This document shows positions 24,603 through 36,834 of a DNA stretch of 64,000 bases, one piece after another (position 1 is the stretch's first letter; each line of letters starts with the position of its first letter). The position numbers and the translations under genes are program-made. Where the stretch lies: assembly GCA_033239525.1 (NCBI GenBank), contig BSYO01000022.1:16068923-16132922 (forward strand), written 5' to 3'. A model generated the notes under the pieces. It was not told the DNA's origin. It ran no database searches and saw only the letters and a list, made by a program, of their open reading frames with translations. The DNA comes from Nepenthes gracilis. Lineage: Eukaryota > Streptophyta > Magnoliopsida > Caryophyllales > Nepenthaceae.

Positions 24603-26762
24603 CCCCCAAAAAAAAAAAATACAGGGCTTGGTTTTCTGCTGTGGGTGTTCTGGCTGTTTATGTTCCCCCACTTGTTCATTATGTTTCCCTGTGGTGGCTG
24701 TTAATTATGTTCTTTGAGTGTGACATGGTGTGCTGGAATGCCCTTCGTACATGATGTGGTGGTTGAAGGTTCTGCTTGCTTCTGATGGTGGGATTTGGAT
24801 TGAGCTTCTGGACTGGACTGTATGCTCTCAGCTCTATCCCAGATGCTGTCCTCCCTTCGGTTGATGCTGATGGAGCAGGCGCTGCTGTTGTCTCTCTATT
24901 GGATGAGACCCCGTGGTTTGGCTGTGCTTCCTCCGACAGATTATACTGCAGATGCTATTGTTGGTTTGCTGTGGGGTCACTGGGCTTGTGAACGGTAATG
25001 ACTGAAAGTCCTGAGGGCTTGAAAAGAACCTGTCCTGCGGCGCAACTTCAGCTGGCCACTGCTATACTGATGTGAGAGTAATGGGCATGAGGTTGTTACT
25101 GATCTTTTGCCTGGTGATGCCATCACGGTGCTGTTGTAATTTGTCCACATTGCTGCTGGCTGCTACTGGAACCTTGTACAGGTGCTGATGGTGTTGGCGT
25201 TGGAATTCCTGTATGAGCTGTCCTTGGAATTCTGACCGGCTGTTGCTTGATGGTGCTGATGTGCTGTGGCCCGGATGGTGCGGTCCTGGCTCTGAAGCTC
25301 TATTCATCTGGGTGCTGTTGAATTGATGCTGAAGCTCAGCATGCTTGAGCTCCCCCCAAGTGACCTCGGAGCTTGCTGCTGTTGCTGTTTGCTGAGATTG
25401 GCTTATAAATTTAATGCTGGAAGGCATTGGGGATGTGCTCGGTCCTGCTGGATTAGATTCAGAACAGGGTTTCACTAGCTCTATTTTTTTGGGATGGGGT
25501 TATGTGGCTGTTCTCTGATATGCTGCCCGGTCGCTGATAGTGATTGCTGGTTGGCGGCTTCAGTTGGCTGGAGGATTTGGAAAATGGTGGCAGCTCTTGG
25601 TCTTGCTGGAATGGGCGTGCAGCAGTGCTTGGACCTGCTGTCCGGAGGCTGCTGGTGTTTGAAATAGTCGCAGTCATGGTGTTGCTTCTCTTGACATTTC
25701 CTCCTTGCTGCTTTTGAATTCGGGTTCTTGGTGGTGGAACGGCGCTGTGAAATTTTGGTGTGGATTGTTAACGGCCTAGCTTCAAACTAGGCGTATATGA
25801 TTTGATTCTGATGCTGTCTATTTTGCTTTTGATTGATGTTTACGGATGCTGTTGGATCTTTGCCCTTCGTAGACTTGTCCTTCTTTTGTGCCTTCTTGCT
25901 GCGACTGTGTTGAAGATTCTTAAGGCGCTGGAGGTGTTGCTTCGGGTTTGTTGCGAACTGTTGGAATGGGGTCTTGGTCTTGTCCTGAGGAAAGATGCTG
26001 TTGCTGGACACGCGCCCTATGACGGTGTGCAACTGACCCTTATGTGGAGCTGGGTGGTTAGTATTGCTGATGCAGCTATTCTGTGTTGGGGTGTCTATTC
26101 TGGTAATGTTGTTTCACTTCCTTTTTGGCTGGTCGATGCTGCTGGATGCAAATCATTAATGCTGCAAACGTAGGAGTTTCTGGGCTTAAGCTGATCTTTG
26201 GACTTGGAGTGTAATTAAAATGCTGATGGCTTAGGTGTGTAAGTAAATTGCTGAACAGCTGCAGTAGGCCATGCTCTGTATCCAGCATGGCCTGTTGCTG
26301 GTGTGCAGATGGGTTCTTTTCTGTGCCGAGGGAGCTGGGCTGGAATGGTTGCTTCCTCCACTTGCTGTATTGTGAAGAAGGGATGAAGGAGCTATGGTCC
26401 AGATGGATGGTGTCTGCTGGTTTAGGAGGCACCGGATTCTGGTTTGTGGATGCTGGAGCTGATGGTGCTGGAATTTCGGATCTGGATTTTTGCACTGCTG
26501 CAGATGCTTCGGGCTGTTTTTTTCTAGACTATGTAGGCTGGCATGGATATTACCCATTTGCTGAAGTAGATCTGACAGCTGCGGTTTTGAGTTTTGAGTT
26601 AGCTCATTTATTTTCTTGTATTTTCTGATGTATTTGTTGCTCGGGGTATACCCCAGCGGGTTATGTTTTTAATCCAAGTCAAATTACTTGGATTAAAAAC
26701 ATAGTTTCTGTAATTTTTTTCTCCCTATAATCCAAAACACTTACTTACCAAAAAAAAAAAAA
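24603..26762 (+). mobile_element. E9: 5'-truncated LINE copy in E8
   Basis: It starts CCCCC(A)n at the internal A-tract boundary and carries about 2 kb of TGC-rich 3' region. It ends in GCTCGGGGTATACCCCAGC, a perfect stem-loop (26662-26703) and TACTTACC-type poly(A). TSD AGTAAATCC lies at 24594-24602 and 26763-26771. Non-coding. Confidence 0.88.
26662..26703 (+). ncRNA. 3'-terminal LINE stem-loop (E9), 18 perfect pairs
   Basis: The arms TATGTTTTTAATCCAAGT and ACTTGGATTAAAAACATA pair perfectly. Relative to X one C:G pair is replaced by A:T on both arms. Confidence 0.8.
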
Positions 26763-29700
26763 AGTAAATCCTGCAACAGCAGGAGAAATACCCAATTCGA
26801 GCTCATGAAATACCCACGAGAGTCGGCCAGACCAAATTCCAACAAGATAACAGGAAACAGCATCACAGACTAACTTTAGGATGCTGCCTCCTAATATCTG
26901 CCTCCAGCATTTAATTCCAAGTTAAAGGGGGAGAGAATGAGAAAGCAGCAAACCGACACCCTTCCATTAGAAGAACAATGTGACATTGTAGGCTGCACAT
27001 CACAATCCCAACAGAAGAGCAGTAATTTAGTCACTGCTCTTCACATTACTACCTCCCAAAGACTAATATTTGCAAGGGCAACCCCAGCACCAAGCCATTA
27101 CAAAATAGCCACCAGCTCAGACATTGGCACACAGAAGCATAGGCCAAAATTCAAAGTCGTCAACAGTTGGACAGCATCAGAATTCATCCAGTTAGTATCA
27201 CCAGCAATATGCTATACACAACAGGGGAGCAACAGCAACTGTAACACCCATCTATATCCATATCCACTTTTTCATGAAGAAAACAACCAGCAACCGAGAA
27301 ATCAATCCAGCTGCCAGACAAACCATCTTCATGCACACCAGCAACCTCAGCAAGAGAAGACTAGCATGAATCCCCAGCAAAGGCAGAGCCCATCTCAGTC
27401 AACATAGAAGTAGTAAAGCATATGCAGCAGAATACTAACATACACCAGCAGAACATCCATGCAACCAAGGCAAATGGGAGCAACCGAAAACATCAGCACG
27501 GGATGTCTTCAGCAAGCACCAGTAGCAACAAAAAAACAGCTCAGCTGCTCAACATTGCATTCCAAGGATGTACCAAACATTGCTACTGCTTCTACAGCAG
27601 TACACAATAAGAGACCGAAACTGAAGATGGCAACAGAAGATACGAGTCACCACCTTCACCACATTGCATTCCAAAGCTAAATGTTGCAAAGCAACATCAG
27701 CACAAACTGGCTGAATAAGCCAGACAAACGCAATCCAAAGGACTGCAACAAAGAAAAAAAATTGGCAATGGCTAAAGGGAACATGGCACCAGACCAATTA
27801 TTCAGAAAATCCATCAGAACCAAATGCCAACCATGCAGGCTCCACAAAACGGCAGATAAACAGCAGGCTTAGACCTGCTACAAGGGATCACAAGCACCAA
27901 ACGGAGGTCATCCAGCTCTTCACACCAACCAGAAAGTCCCCAACCAGAATAGCTCAGGCCCCCCAACCCATTCCACTGAAGGGGACACATTGGCTGAGCT
28001 AATAGAAAAGCTGACAACACAATCCCGTTCACCGGCCAGATCCAAAGAACAGGCGAGAGCAGCAGCCATCGAAATGCAGAGCTTCAACATGAGAACCCAA
28101 CAAAACACAGCAACCCAAGAGGTTGCCAAAAAGCAGAGCTTCAATAAAGGCAGCAACCAGAGCCCCACCGCAGCAGAAGGATCGCAGACAACCCGAAGTT
28201 CCATGGCCAGCTCTTCAGACCTTCGACCCGATATCTCCAACCTAAGCACGACGAGTCCCCCAATCCGTCCACCAGGCATAGGCGCAACAGAGCCAGACAA
28301 ACAGACCTTTGGAAGCAGCAGATCCAACTCGCAACGAGAGAGCCGGCAGAAGCTCCCTATATCAGTTTCCGAAGCCGAATCCATAATGACAAAGCTAATA
28401 AACCCAGCCCACCGACAAGTCCGAAACATGTCCCAATCGTCCACCAAGGCGAATGACGGAATGGAGCCATAATCGAGGCCGGAGCCTACAACCCCATCAG
28501 AATGGGAGAAACGAAACGAGAACTCAAACCTAGGATTGCACCGAGGAGAAGAGGAAACGTTCTTGTGAAAGATACAGGACCTCAGAGGCCTGCATCCAAA
28601 TCTGAATCAACAAAAACAAACACGCTGCAGCGGCCGAAGATTCAAAGGACTCTGACTTTTCAGATCGGAAGTCCAGAAACGAGGGAAGAAGGAATCGGGA
28701 AGCCTTTGGCGACCGGGCTGAGCAACGAGGAGGCCGGCCGAGGCCAGCTCCGGCGCCGCCCGGCCAGAGGTGGGTCACCGAAGGAGACGGCCGGGAGGGC
28801 CGAGCGTCAGCAGGAGCCGAGCAAATTTCAAATTTGAATTTTAAAATCTAGAGAGAAGGAGGAGAATCTCTCTCTAATAAAATCTAGAGATTCATAACAT
28901 TGGCAGGACTACCAGTCTGCTGATCCAAATCCCCATCATCCATAACAATCACAGGAGGGGAATTAACGGAGGTCCCCGCATCAGGAGATGCAGAATCAAC
29001 TAAAACCTGATCAGGGATGGAATTTTTACATCCACCCTCATAAACAACAGGAACCGGGGACTTGGTCCGAGTCTTTAGTCGACTAGGAACAGAGTGATAG
29101 GCAACATTTACCTCAATCAGCTTGGCAGATTTTTTTTTTTGGTAAGTATTTTGGATTAATGGGAGAAAAAATTACAAAGGCTATGTTTTATCTCCAAGTA
29201 TTATGACTAGGAGATAAAACATAAAATGCTAGGGCATACCCCGAGCAACCGGTACAACATTTAATACCAAATTAGCCTCAAAGAGAACAAGCGTTCAACC
29301 GAAAAACAAAAAATACAATGAAGTAACAAGATCAACGACAAGCAACTACAGTGCAGAAGCAACGAATTGTTCAGCCGCAGCCAACATCACATGTAGTGCA
29401 TCCAGTCCCAGCATCATCTATACTGGAATGTAACCAGCTGCTTCAAGTTCAGCAACGTGTCCAGGAAGAGCTCCAGGCCTCCAAATCAGCGAAACCCAAT
29501 TTGCCCACATCAACTAAAGCTCCACCAAGCCTCCAAATACACCAGCAGCAATATCAGCTCCCAGATCAGAATAGAACACAGGAGCGAAAGGTATATACAT
29601 CAGCATACCAACCGAGTAATATGCAATAGCATGGACCAGTGCATATCTCAACAAAAAGCACAGCATCTCAAACCGGCTGTATAGACCTCCCAATAGACGG

Positions 29701-30019
29701 GAACAGGCACAGCCACACAAACCGGCAGTTTAGGGCCTCCATAGAGTACCCACCTTATCAGAAAGATATGAACAGACAAGGTCCACAACCCAGTCGTGCA
29801 AACCCAGCATTACATCGCGGACCAGCATATCCCCAACCTTACGAACAGAGATCAGATCCCCAAAACAGTCTTCACAAAACCTGCAATTCAGAGGCAGCAG
29901 TGTATCCACATACTGATAGGCCTGCAGGGACAGCAGGCAGCCAAAAACACATCCATTCATCAGCCAGACAGCTCCAACCATCAAGCACAAACCCAAATGG
30001 ACCCACAGCATCAGATATC

Positions 30020-30037
30020 TTTTTTTTTTGGTAAGTA
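30020..30037 (-). mobile_element. Micro-insertion M2: TACTTACC plus A10
   Basis: The 18-bp insert (reverse complement TACTTACC with ten A) is flanked by the 16-bp TSD CACAGCATCAGATATC at 30004-30019 and 30038-30053. It lies just after the E10 ORF1 stop. Confidence 0.9.
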
Positions 30038-30051
30038 CACAGCATCAGATA

Positions 30052-31049
30052 TCATGAATGAGGACGCCGAGCTTTCTTGGAGGCAGATTTACGCCGTCGG
30101 CGTTCAGCTGCCACGCGTTCCCACCCATTTATAGCCTGCCGAGCAAATTGCTCATCTTCATACCGTTGCCGCTCGTCATATACATAATCCACGATACCAG
30201 CAACAGGATACGCAGCTGATTGAGCATGACCAGCTCTGCCACCAGATTCCATGGAATCAGCCACTAAAGGTTCAATTTGCACATCAGAACAACCAGTAAC
30301 AGGGATCGGATTAGGCATAGTTCGACTGTCCAGAACAGCTGGAGCCACAAAACCATCAATAGATGGATCATTAAGGTTTTTTCCAGGAGAAGAAGCATCC
30401 AGGGAGTATTTACGAACAATCCGCGTAATAGATTCCGGAGTAGAATCATCAACCTCAGTAGTTAGACCATGCGCAGGAGCCAAGTCCCTTGCTGGAAGCC
30501 CTTCAATCCCAACAAGAGACCTATCAGCTTTAAGCACCGGCATTGCATCATTCACTAACGAGGCAGCACCACCCAGCATTTGGTGATCATTGGGACACCC
30601 CGCATAGGGAGGCATGTCAGCACAAGTCTCATTAGAAGGGTCCGAACCATCAATCCTCAAAGGAAAAGCCTCGGCTAAAGGCCCGACTGACTGATCAGGA
30701 TCACGAGGCCCAGCAGGGGAGTGCACAGCAAAGGCACCCAGATTAGGGGCAAATTCAGAACATTTGAGAGGTAGTGGAGAGACCAGCCCGTTGTTAGGTC
30801 CGTCATCAAAGCCAGAGCATTTGGTCATCTGAACCAAATATTCCATAACACAATCAGTAGAGGGTTCAACCACTCTACCTGGCCCTACAGCAGGACAAAC
30901 AGAGTCATCACGATCCACAGACTCATCCAGATCAGAAGGGGGTAAGATGGGTGAAGCATCAACTCCATCAGCCCCAACAACAGCCCCAGCAGAATCATTA
31001 GGAGCCGGGGCCTTAGGCATAACTTCAGGCCCCTTAGATCTGCCGGGGC
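30052..31049 (-). pseudogene. E10 ORF1 C-terminal half, open but headless
   Basis: The frame covers the acidic linker and the C-terminus of ORF1. MPKAPAPND begins at 31020 and homology to E24 extends upstream to 31049. It keeps TPESITRIVRKYSLDASS and the basic tail ERRRRKSASKKARRPHS. It lacks DUF4283 because the element is 5'-truncated, so it is probably not functional. The match to E24 residues from about 345 onward is close throughout. Confidence 0.8.
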
Positions 31050-31400
31050 CTTGGCAGATGAAGCAGTGCCCGACAGAATCTTGATTTTAGCAGGTTGAGG
31101 ATCACCCTTTTTCAACTCAACACAAATTTTGGCCACATGAATCCGATTCATCATGGTAGTATGGGGGTCACACAGGATTGGTTTGCCAATCCTACTAGCG
31201 ATCTAACTTAAACCTAATGGAGTCTAATATTCAATTGGAACATTTGCCAACGAGATCCAAACCGGGAAAGATGTGAGAGCTTCCTGATCAAGACTCAAGC
31301 CCGGATGCCATCTCATGAGGACAATAGGGGATTTCTTTAAGGCCCAGGGGCCACGAGCCAAGCAATTCTCCAATTGAGACACAGAGTTAAACTGGAAGAA

Positions 31401-34400
31401 TTTTTTTTTTTTTGGTAAGTAAGTCAATTGTATTAAAAAATAAAATAAAAATTTACACCCTATGATTTAATTTCAAGTGTTTTTCCGACTTGAAATTTAG
31501 TCATAGCTGCGAAGGCAATAGCCGATCAACCAAAAGAAAATCAAGAGAGTCCCACTAAGGGACACTAGACAGCAAAAAGAAAACCAGTTCAAAGTTATTT
31601 TAGAGAGCAAGCTTTCAGCTGCTGCTCCCTGCTTCTTCAATGCTAGCTATACCTCCAGCATCCGGACTTTGTTGAATTTGGTAGCATAGGAAGATTCAAA
31701 AGGCTTCAGCAAACATTCACTGACCCAACTCACGACTGTTGGAAAGCCAAGAAAGCGGCCTTTAGGTGCCACCCACGCAGCAGTACACACACAGTAGAAG
31801 AATCAGCACCTTTTTTTTTTTTTTGGTAAGTGATTTGGATTTATGGGAGAAAAATTTACAAATATGGATTTATCACCAAGTGTTTTTCCGACTTGGGGAT
31901 AAACCAAAAAGGCTAGGGGATCCCCGAGCACTTAGATACAACTGATGATACCAACTAAAGGATAAAATTGCTGGTAATCATACAACACAAGAGCAACACA
32001 TAAAAGCAATACCTAGACAAAATAAACTGCCATTTCCAGGCAAATCCAAAATGCCAGCAACAGGAGATAGCCAGTATGCAACGGCCAGCAGACGCAGCAT
32101 CATCAAAACAGCAGCTGAAGTCCCACAGCTCCGCGCCACAGCAGCCAGAAAGCAATCCAGCAGCACTAGCAAGACTTAGCCCTGGGTTGGTGCACTACTG
32201 CAGCAGCAATCAGCAAGCAGGCAGCCGCTGAACCACACAACCGGCAGCACACATTGGCTCGGCAGAAGCACAAATCACGTGAGAGCATACAGTACAGCAG
32301 CAGCTCACAGGACCCGTCTTCAGCACAAACACATCAACACTGGCTCCCACCATGCCATCATCAGCACACCACAAGGGTCCAGCACTGAGCTCAATACAAT
32401 CACAGTGCAAAGGCAGACAGCACCAACCAAATTGCGGTACTGAACTGCAGAACAAATTAACTTGCATAATTCAATAGAGAAGGATCATGGCCCAGTATAC
32501 GGGTGCAGCACCATGACCCAACATCATACAATGCCAGTAACTCATCATCCACAGTCACCAAACCATATAGAAGTGCGGCAACCGATCATCCTTCAGCTCA
32601 GGAATCCATTCAGCCGCAGCAATAGCATCAAAATACCATTGCAGCAATCCATAAATCATAAGATTCAAAATTGATGCAAATAAACAAATTCTGCAAATTG
32701 GCTGAATTCACCAGATACAGGCAGTCCAAGGACATCACCAGAAGGCAAAATCAAATACTCCTGATGCAGAGGGCGAAGCATGCGCAAATTCAGCAACCAA
32801 AGTTGCAGAAGAAAGATCTCGAGACAGAAGATAAAACCACTGTCCCTCAATCATGTTCTGGCCGCCGCAAATAATCAATAAACCAGAGGAGGCGTATACC
32901 AATCATTGCAGCAAGTCATACAATAGATGAAGTTGCATCAGGCAACTACATCAATACAGGCTGAAATAGCGAGACAAGCAGTCCAATGGACTGCAACACA
33001 GACACCACAATTAGGCAGCTTACCGGCAAGGCCTCACCTCAAACAAGAAGAGCAAATAGCCACCAAAGAGGACCACAGTCAGCTGCTCAGCTCTCAGCCG
33101 AAGAGACCCAATCCATAAGCCCACGGGCTCCCTCAACCCAATCAACAAATGGGAAACACAGCCAATCAGAGCAGCTTCCGGGTACATTCGGCAACATCAC
33201 TACTACGAGAAGAGGCAACAGACCACCGGAAGCCCAATCGCAGCGTCCACAGAGACAACATCAGCAGGAGCTCGACTCAACAGCCAGCCATTGCAGCCAA
33301 AATAACGACTCCAGGCACAGGAAACCGAACAGAGAGCGAGACCCACCAGGTTGCCAACAGGATCAGCTCCCGAATCCACATAACAGAAAATTCATACGCA
33401 TCCAACTGGCCCACGGCCGGTACATCCAGCCTTCGTTCAATCATCACCCAACCAGCCACGAACTCTTCAACCTAGGAAGAGCCATCGCCTCCCACAGAAG
33501 GCGAGAAAGATGGTCAAAGAACGCAGGCAATCGAAATCGCAGGCAACCCCGAAATCATCGAGGTCGCCGAGGCCGCCAAAACCCGCACATAGAAGCCGAG
33601 TGACAGGGGGTGGGGGGCCGGGCAAGCAACCGGGAGGCCGGCCGGGGCAGGCACCGGAGCCGCCCGGCACCCTAGTCAGAAGCGTCGAGGACGACGCCGA
33701 GCAGAATCAAAATTCAAATTTGAATTTTGAAAATCGCCTTTGTCAGAGCGAAATTGTCAGAGCGAATCCAAATGACGGTAGCACTTTGACGCTTTAACGC
33801 GGAAACCTGAAGAATCAGCACCTGGGACCGTAGATACACAACTAGATTCACCTCGCTGCTTTACCGGAGACCGGGAGACCCAGCAACAATGAGGTAAATC
33901 ACATTCAACTGGCATCTCCTATTGTACAGGAAAAATGCTGCAGCAGCGAAAGACATGTGAGGTGCTTTACAGATTGAGCAGCTCACTCCTAAGGAAGAAG
34001 AGTAGAAACCAGCAAAACGTCAACCGCACCAGCAGCATCAAGACACTACCACTACAGAGCAGGTTCAACACAGATTATTGCATCACACAGCAACCGGTTA
34101 TATCAATCCACATTCAGCTATAGGTTCCATGATGACATTTTTAACATCATGGCCAACTCACAGATCATTCTAACTTCAAAACACCTCCACATTTCAAGCA
34201 CTGCAAAAGCGCCGGAAGGGCTCGCCCAATCCACCTCTAGGCAACCCGACCGCATCAGAATCTAACTCCCAGTGCACACCCCTACCAGGATCAAAACAAC
34301 CAGATCCAATATCTTTATAAGCAAAAACAACCACGCCAAACGAACGTCAACCAGATTTACAGGACCACCCAAATCACCACAGCATAGAAAATGGGATCTT

Positions 34401-35411
34401 CAGTCTTCTCAGCAACTATCCTCTCTTTCAGATCAGAAGCAGCTGTCAAACTTCTCTCATCAGCTACTTCTGCACCTTCAGAACCATCCATGCAAAACAT
34501 CACACAAAATACCCCTAGTCAAACTGGACCGCGCGCAAACACTCAACTGGGAGCAATTCAGAATCAAGCATGCTCAACATCAGCCTCAAATCATAGCTTA
34601 ATAAACAGTAGAAGCAGTTGAAAGAATTTTAGCTACCAAGATAACCATGCATCAAATATAGCTACAGCATAATGGGTTACAGTACACCAGGCAGCTGAAT
34701 CAACACCACTCAAATGCAGGACAGAAAAAACAGCTCCTGGCTTCCACAACAATCGACCCATAAACTGCAGCTTCCAGTACCACATTCAATTCCAACAGTC
34801 ACTGTCTTCAGCATCCAGCAGTAATGCAAAGGTTGTCCAGCACAGAAAACCTATCTACTTATAATCGAGCATGTACCGAACCATCACTAGAAACCAACAG
34901 CTGCATCCAAAATCAGATACTAAATCCTGCAGTGGCATCACCAGAGTATCTATGAAGAGTATGCTCACAACACCCATTCGGCTTTCTCAAGATAAGAATG
35001 GCATCCACCATCAACGGCAATCCCTGGGCCAAGCAAACTGCAGACTCAGGGCCAGAGTTCACTATAACAGCAGCAGCTCCCCAATCCAGTAAGCAGCATA
35101 CCAGGGCTTGGAGTCAGGCCATGAAGGTTCATCAGAGATCAGCCACAACATCAGTTCACCTAAATTTTGGTAATCCATACCTCAGATCATAAATCGCTAA
35201 AGGCATACAGCCCACTGTGCCAGGAGGGCATACACATCAGTCAAAACGAGACCAGTATCAGCAAAACAAACTGAGCCATGCGATGGCGCATAATCCGAGA
35301 CCATATCTCAGTTTAGAACCATGCAACTCTTGCTCCGGCTGCATCACAAGCACCAGATAGCAAGCAAATAGCCAGCATTAATTGTCAAAACAAAGTTAAA
35401 CTTTAATTTTT
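31401..35411 (-). mobile_element. E11: 5'-truncated LINE copy (TCAATT-tail subtype), with E12 inside
   Basis: The 17-bp TSD GAGTTAAACTGGAAGAA lies at 31384-31400 and 35412-35428 and splits the E6 ORF1. Its tail reads (minus strand) ..CAATTGACTTACTTACC(A)n, a variant shared with E14. The stem-loop is at 31461-31505. The body (31520-31796, 33824-35411) is CAG-rich on the plus strand and non-coding. Confidence 0.9.
31811..33808 (-). mobile_element. E12: full-length non-coding LINE derivative in E11
   Basis: TSD GAAGAATCAGCACC lies at 31797-31810 and 33809-33822. The 3' end is T-run plus GGTAAGTGATTTGG with a stem-loop at about 31863-31906. The leader holds paired TGTCAGAGCGA at 33741-33751 and 33755-33765, AAATTCAAATTTGAATTT, and the GC-rich box CCGGGCGGCTCCGGTGCC (minus strand, about 33655). 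No protein domain is present; plus-strand frames at 32986-33603 are antisense artefacts. Length 1998 bp. Confidence 0.9.
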
Positions 35412-36064
35412 GAGTTAAACTGGAAGAAGTAGAAGCCTTCTTCATTGCCAGCAACGTGACGCAAACCGAACCGCGCCCAAACTTTCCTGGCGATGGAGGT
35501 AACTGCCGAAAGGTGGGGAGGTTTGTCAGGGAAGAAGCCCACCAAGGTGGCGCCCCAGAAATCAGAGCACTGCTTCAGAACCTCAGCCGGAGGAGATAAC
35601 GGGCTGTCGAAGTCAGACCCAGCACAAGAAGGAAAGAATTTCAGGGAGGCAAAAGAACGGAGGCCCTTGTCCTCAGCCACTTGTGCCCAAGATTTTGCGA
35701 TACCATTTCCATCAGCATGCGTTAAGATGGTATTAGAAGATACATTGTCTGCAGAAATCTTCACAGGCGACACAGGGGGACGGATGACCTTAGCATCCAG
35801 TCGAGGCGCGCCACAGCAAAGAGCAGCAGAATCGGCCGAAGGGGGGCATGGAATGGAGACCGAACCTACATCCAAGCCCTTAATCTTCGAAAGGAAGCCA
35901 GCGTCTGGGGCATTTGGAGTGGCGAGGGAGTTATCGGGAAGAGGAGGAAAGTCGCACACTACGGTCTGCACCTTCACTGACTGAAGGGGGAGGGAAGGGA
36001 CAGGAGGGCCATGGGAATCGAGGTCCGAGGACGGAACAGGGGGAGCCCCCAGCAGTCCGGCCAT

Positions 36065-36181
36065 GGCCGGCGTCGGGGCCGCCAGAGCCGAACGGACTAC
36101 GGAGGAAATTCGAATTTGAATTTCAGGAGAGAAGAGAGAGTCTCAGCAAAAACAACAGCAGCTGCCCCCCGAGCGGACATT
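36065..36181 (-). promoter_or_regulatory. E6 5' leader
   Basis: Minus-strand order is GAGACTCTCTCTTCTCTC, GAAATTCAAATTCGAATTTC and a GC-rich run into the CCGGCCATGGCCGG start. The same order occurs in E17, E23, E24 and E25. Confidence 0.6.
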
Positions 36182-36192
36182 AAAAAAAAAAA

Positions 36193-36789
36193 GTCATCTC
36201 TCAAAAAGGTGAAGAGTGCGCTTAAATGCCTTAATGCTTTTTTTTTTTTTTTGGTAAGTTTAAATGCCTTAATGCACAATGTGGAGATGTTCATAAAGAG
36301 GTCCTGCGTACTCGGAAATGCCTTGAGGATGTCCAATCTATGCCCCCTCATCGCCTTGGGACTAATGACCTCGAACGCCTTCGTAAGGCTGAGTATTATT
36401 TTGCTATGGCTAAGGAGGCGGATTTCCTTCAACAAAAAGCCAAGATCAAATGGCTCAAAGAGGGTGACCAATGCACAAATTTCTTTTTTATGACTGTTAG
36501 TGGGAACTATAATCGGAATCGGATCACTTCCCTCCTTGATGAATTGGGCAACCCTACTAAAGGGACGAAGGATCTTTATAACCGAATCGAGGGCCACTTC
36601 AAAAAGGTCCTTGCGTCTGGTCGATCCCATGGGACGGCGGAGGCAAATCGGCTCCGCCCCTACATTCTTCATACCGTACCTGATTCATTAACCGGCCCCC
36701 TTGTTAGGCCGGTTTGTGAGGAGAAAATCCGCTCTGCGATTTTCTCCATCGGTGATGACAGAGCCCCGGTCCTGATGGCTTTACCTCGA
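36193..36789 (+). pseudogene. H ORF2 segment 1: linker and start of RT
   Basis: It begins SLLKKVKSALK. After micro-insertion M3 it runs through DLERLRKAEYYFAMAKEAD, IKWLKEGDQCTNFFF and VSGNYNRNRITSLLDE to LVRPVCEEKIRSAIFSIGDDRAP. A one-base loss near 36766 then shifts the frame, where E5 has GDDRAPGPDGFTAKFF. The segment ends at the E14 target site. Confidence 0.85.
36238..36259 (-). mobile_element. Micro-insertion M3: ACTTACC plus A15
   Basis: The 22-bp insert is a T15 run followed by GGTAAGT, flanked by the 16-bp TSD TTAAATGCCTTAATGC at 36222-36237 and 36260-36275. Confidence 0.9.
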
Positions 36790-36834
36790 TTCAATGCTTT
36801 ACCTGATGACAGAGCCCAATGGCTTTACCTATGG

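Larger units (their letters stand above)
24055..28895 (-). mobile_element. E8: full-length non-coding LINE derivative, with E9 inside
   Basis: The 3' end (T-run, GGTAAGTAAGT) is at 24055-24075. The leader at 28838-28895 has the AGAGAGAAGG..TCTCTCT hairpin and AAATTCAAATTTGAAATTT. A GC-rich box (about 28720-28800, CCGGGCGGCGCCGGAGC on the minus strand) follows. No ORF1 or ORF2 domain is present. AACATTGGC at 24046-24054 and 28896-28904 is the TSD, and it splits the E6 ORF1. The plus-strand frame at 27990-28472 is an antisense artefact. Confidence 0.8.
29131..31049 (-). mobile_element. E10: 5'-truncated ORF1-only LINE copy in E6 ORF1
   Basis: A T-run with GGTAAGTATT marks the 3' end. The 5' truncation falls inside ORF1. 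TSD CTTGGCAGAT lies at 29121-29130 and 31050-31059. The 3' region between 29141 and 30051 closely matches E24, so the two belong to the same sublineage. Confidence 0.85.
21439..36064 (-). pseudogene. E6 ORF1: DUF4283 protein with a distinct C-terminal domain, in five pieces
   Basis: Exon-like pieces created by insertions, not by introns: 36064-35412, 31400-31050, 29130-28896, 24054-23648 and 22276-21439. The start (MAGLLGAP) lies in CCGGCCATGGCCGG. It has SWAQVAEDKGLRSFASLKFF, then DUF4283 (GATLVGFFPDKPPH, KVWARFGLRHVAGNEEGFYFF, PVWISL). No zinc knuckle is visible. The C-terminal piece has TPASISRIVQKYSL followed by about 110 residues not seen in the other copies (LYWAFKQLLATDG, FLNRCWQDINVENFSKF, FTPEEEKVVYGFLSSML). 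It ends in the basic tail RRRKAASMKNRTSHA. Between 22276 and 21439 the frame is open. Disrupted by four insertions. Confidence 0.75.
19500..36181 (-). mobile_element. E6: ORF1-bearing LINE cut by E7, E8, E10 and E11
   Basis: The T-run with GGTAAGTAAGT at 19500-19517 is the 3' end and the leader runs to about 36181. Once the nested elements are removed at their TSDs, ORF1 and the 3' region are continuous in this order: 36181-35412, 31400-31050, 29130-28896, 24054-23648, 22276-19500. No ORF2 segment is present. It appears to have inserted into a poly(A) run (A-runs at 19484-19496 and 36182-36192), so its TSD is blurred. Confidence 0.75.

Noticed and set aside
32986..33603. Gln/Asn/Ser/Arg-rich plus-strand frame of 205 codons
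   Set aside because: It is antisense to the non-coding E12. CAG-rich strands give long low-complexity frames by chance; the same holds at 27990-28472, 20821-21318 and 26937-27407.
36181..36260. T-run plus GGTAAGT as an intron donor in ORF2
   Set aside because: The stretch is flanked by a 16-bp direct repeat and lies in antisense orientation to a LINE tail, so it is a micro-insertion.
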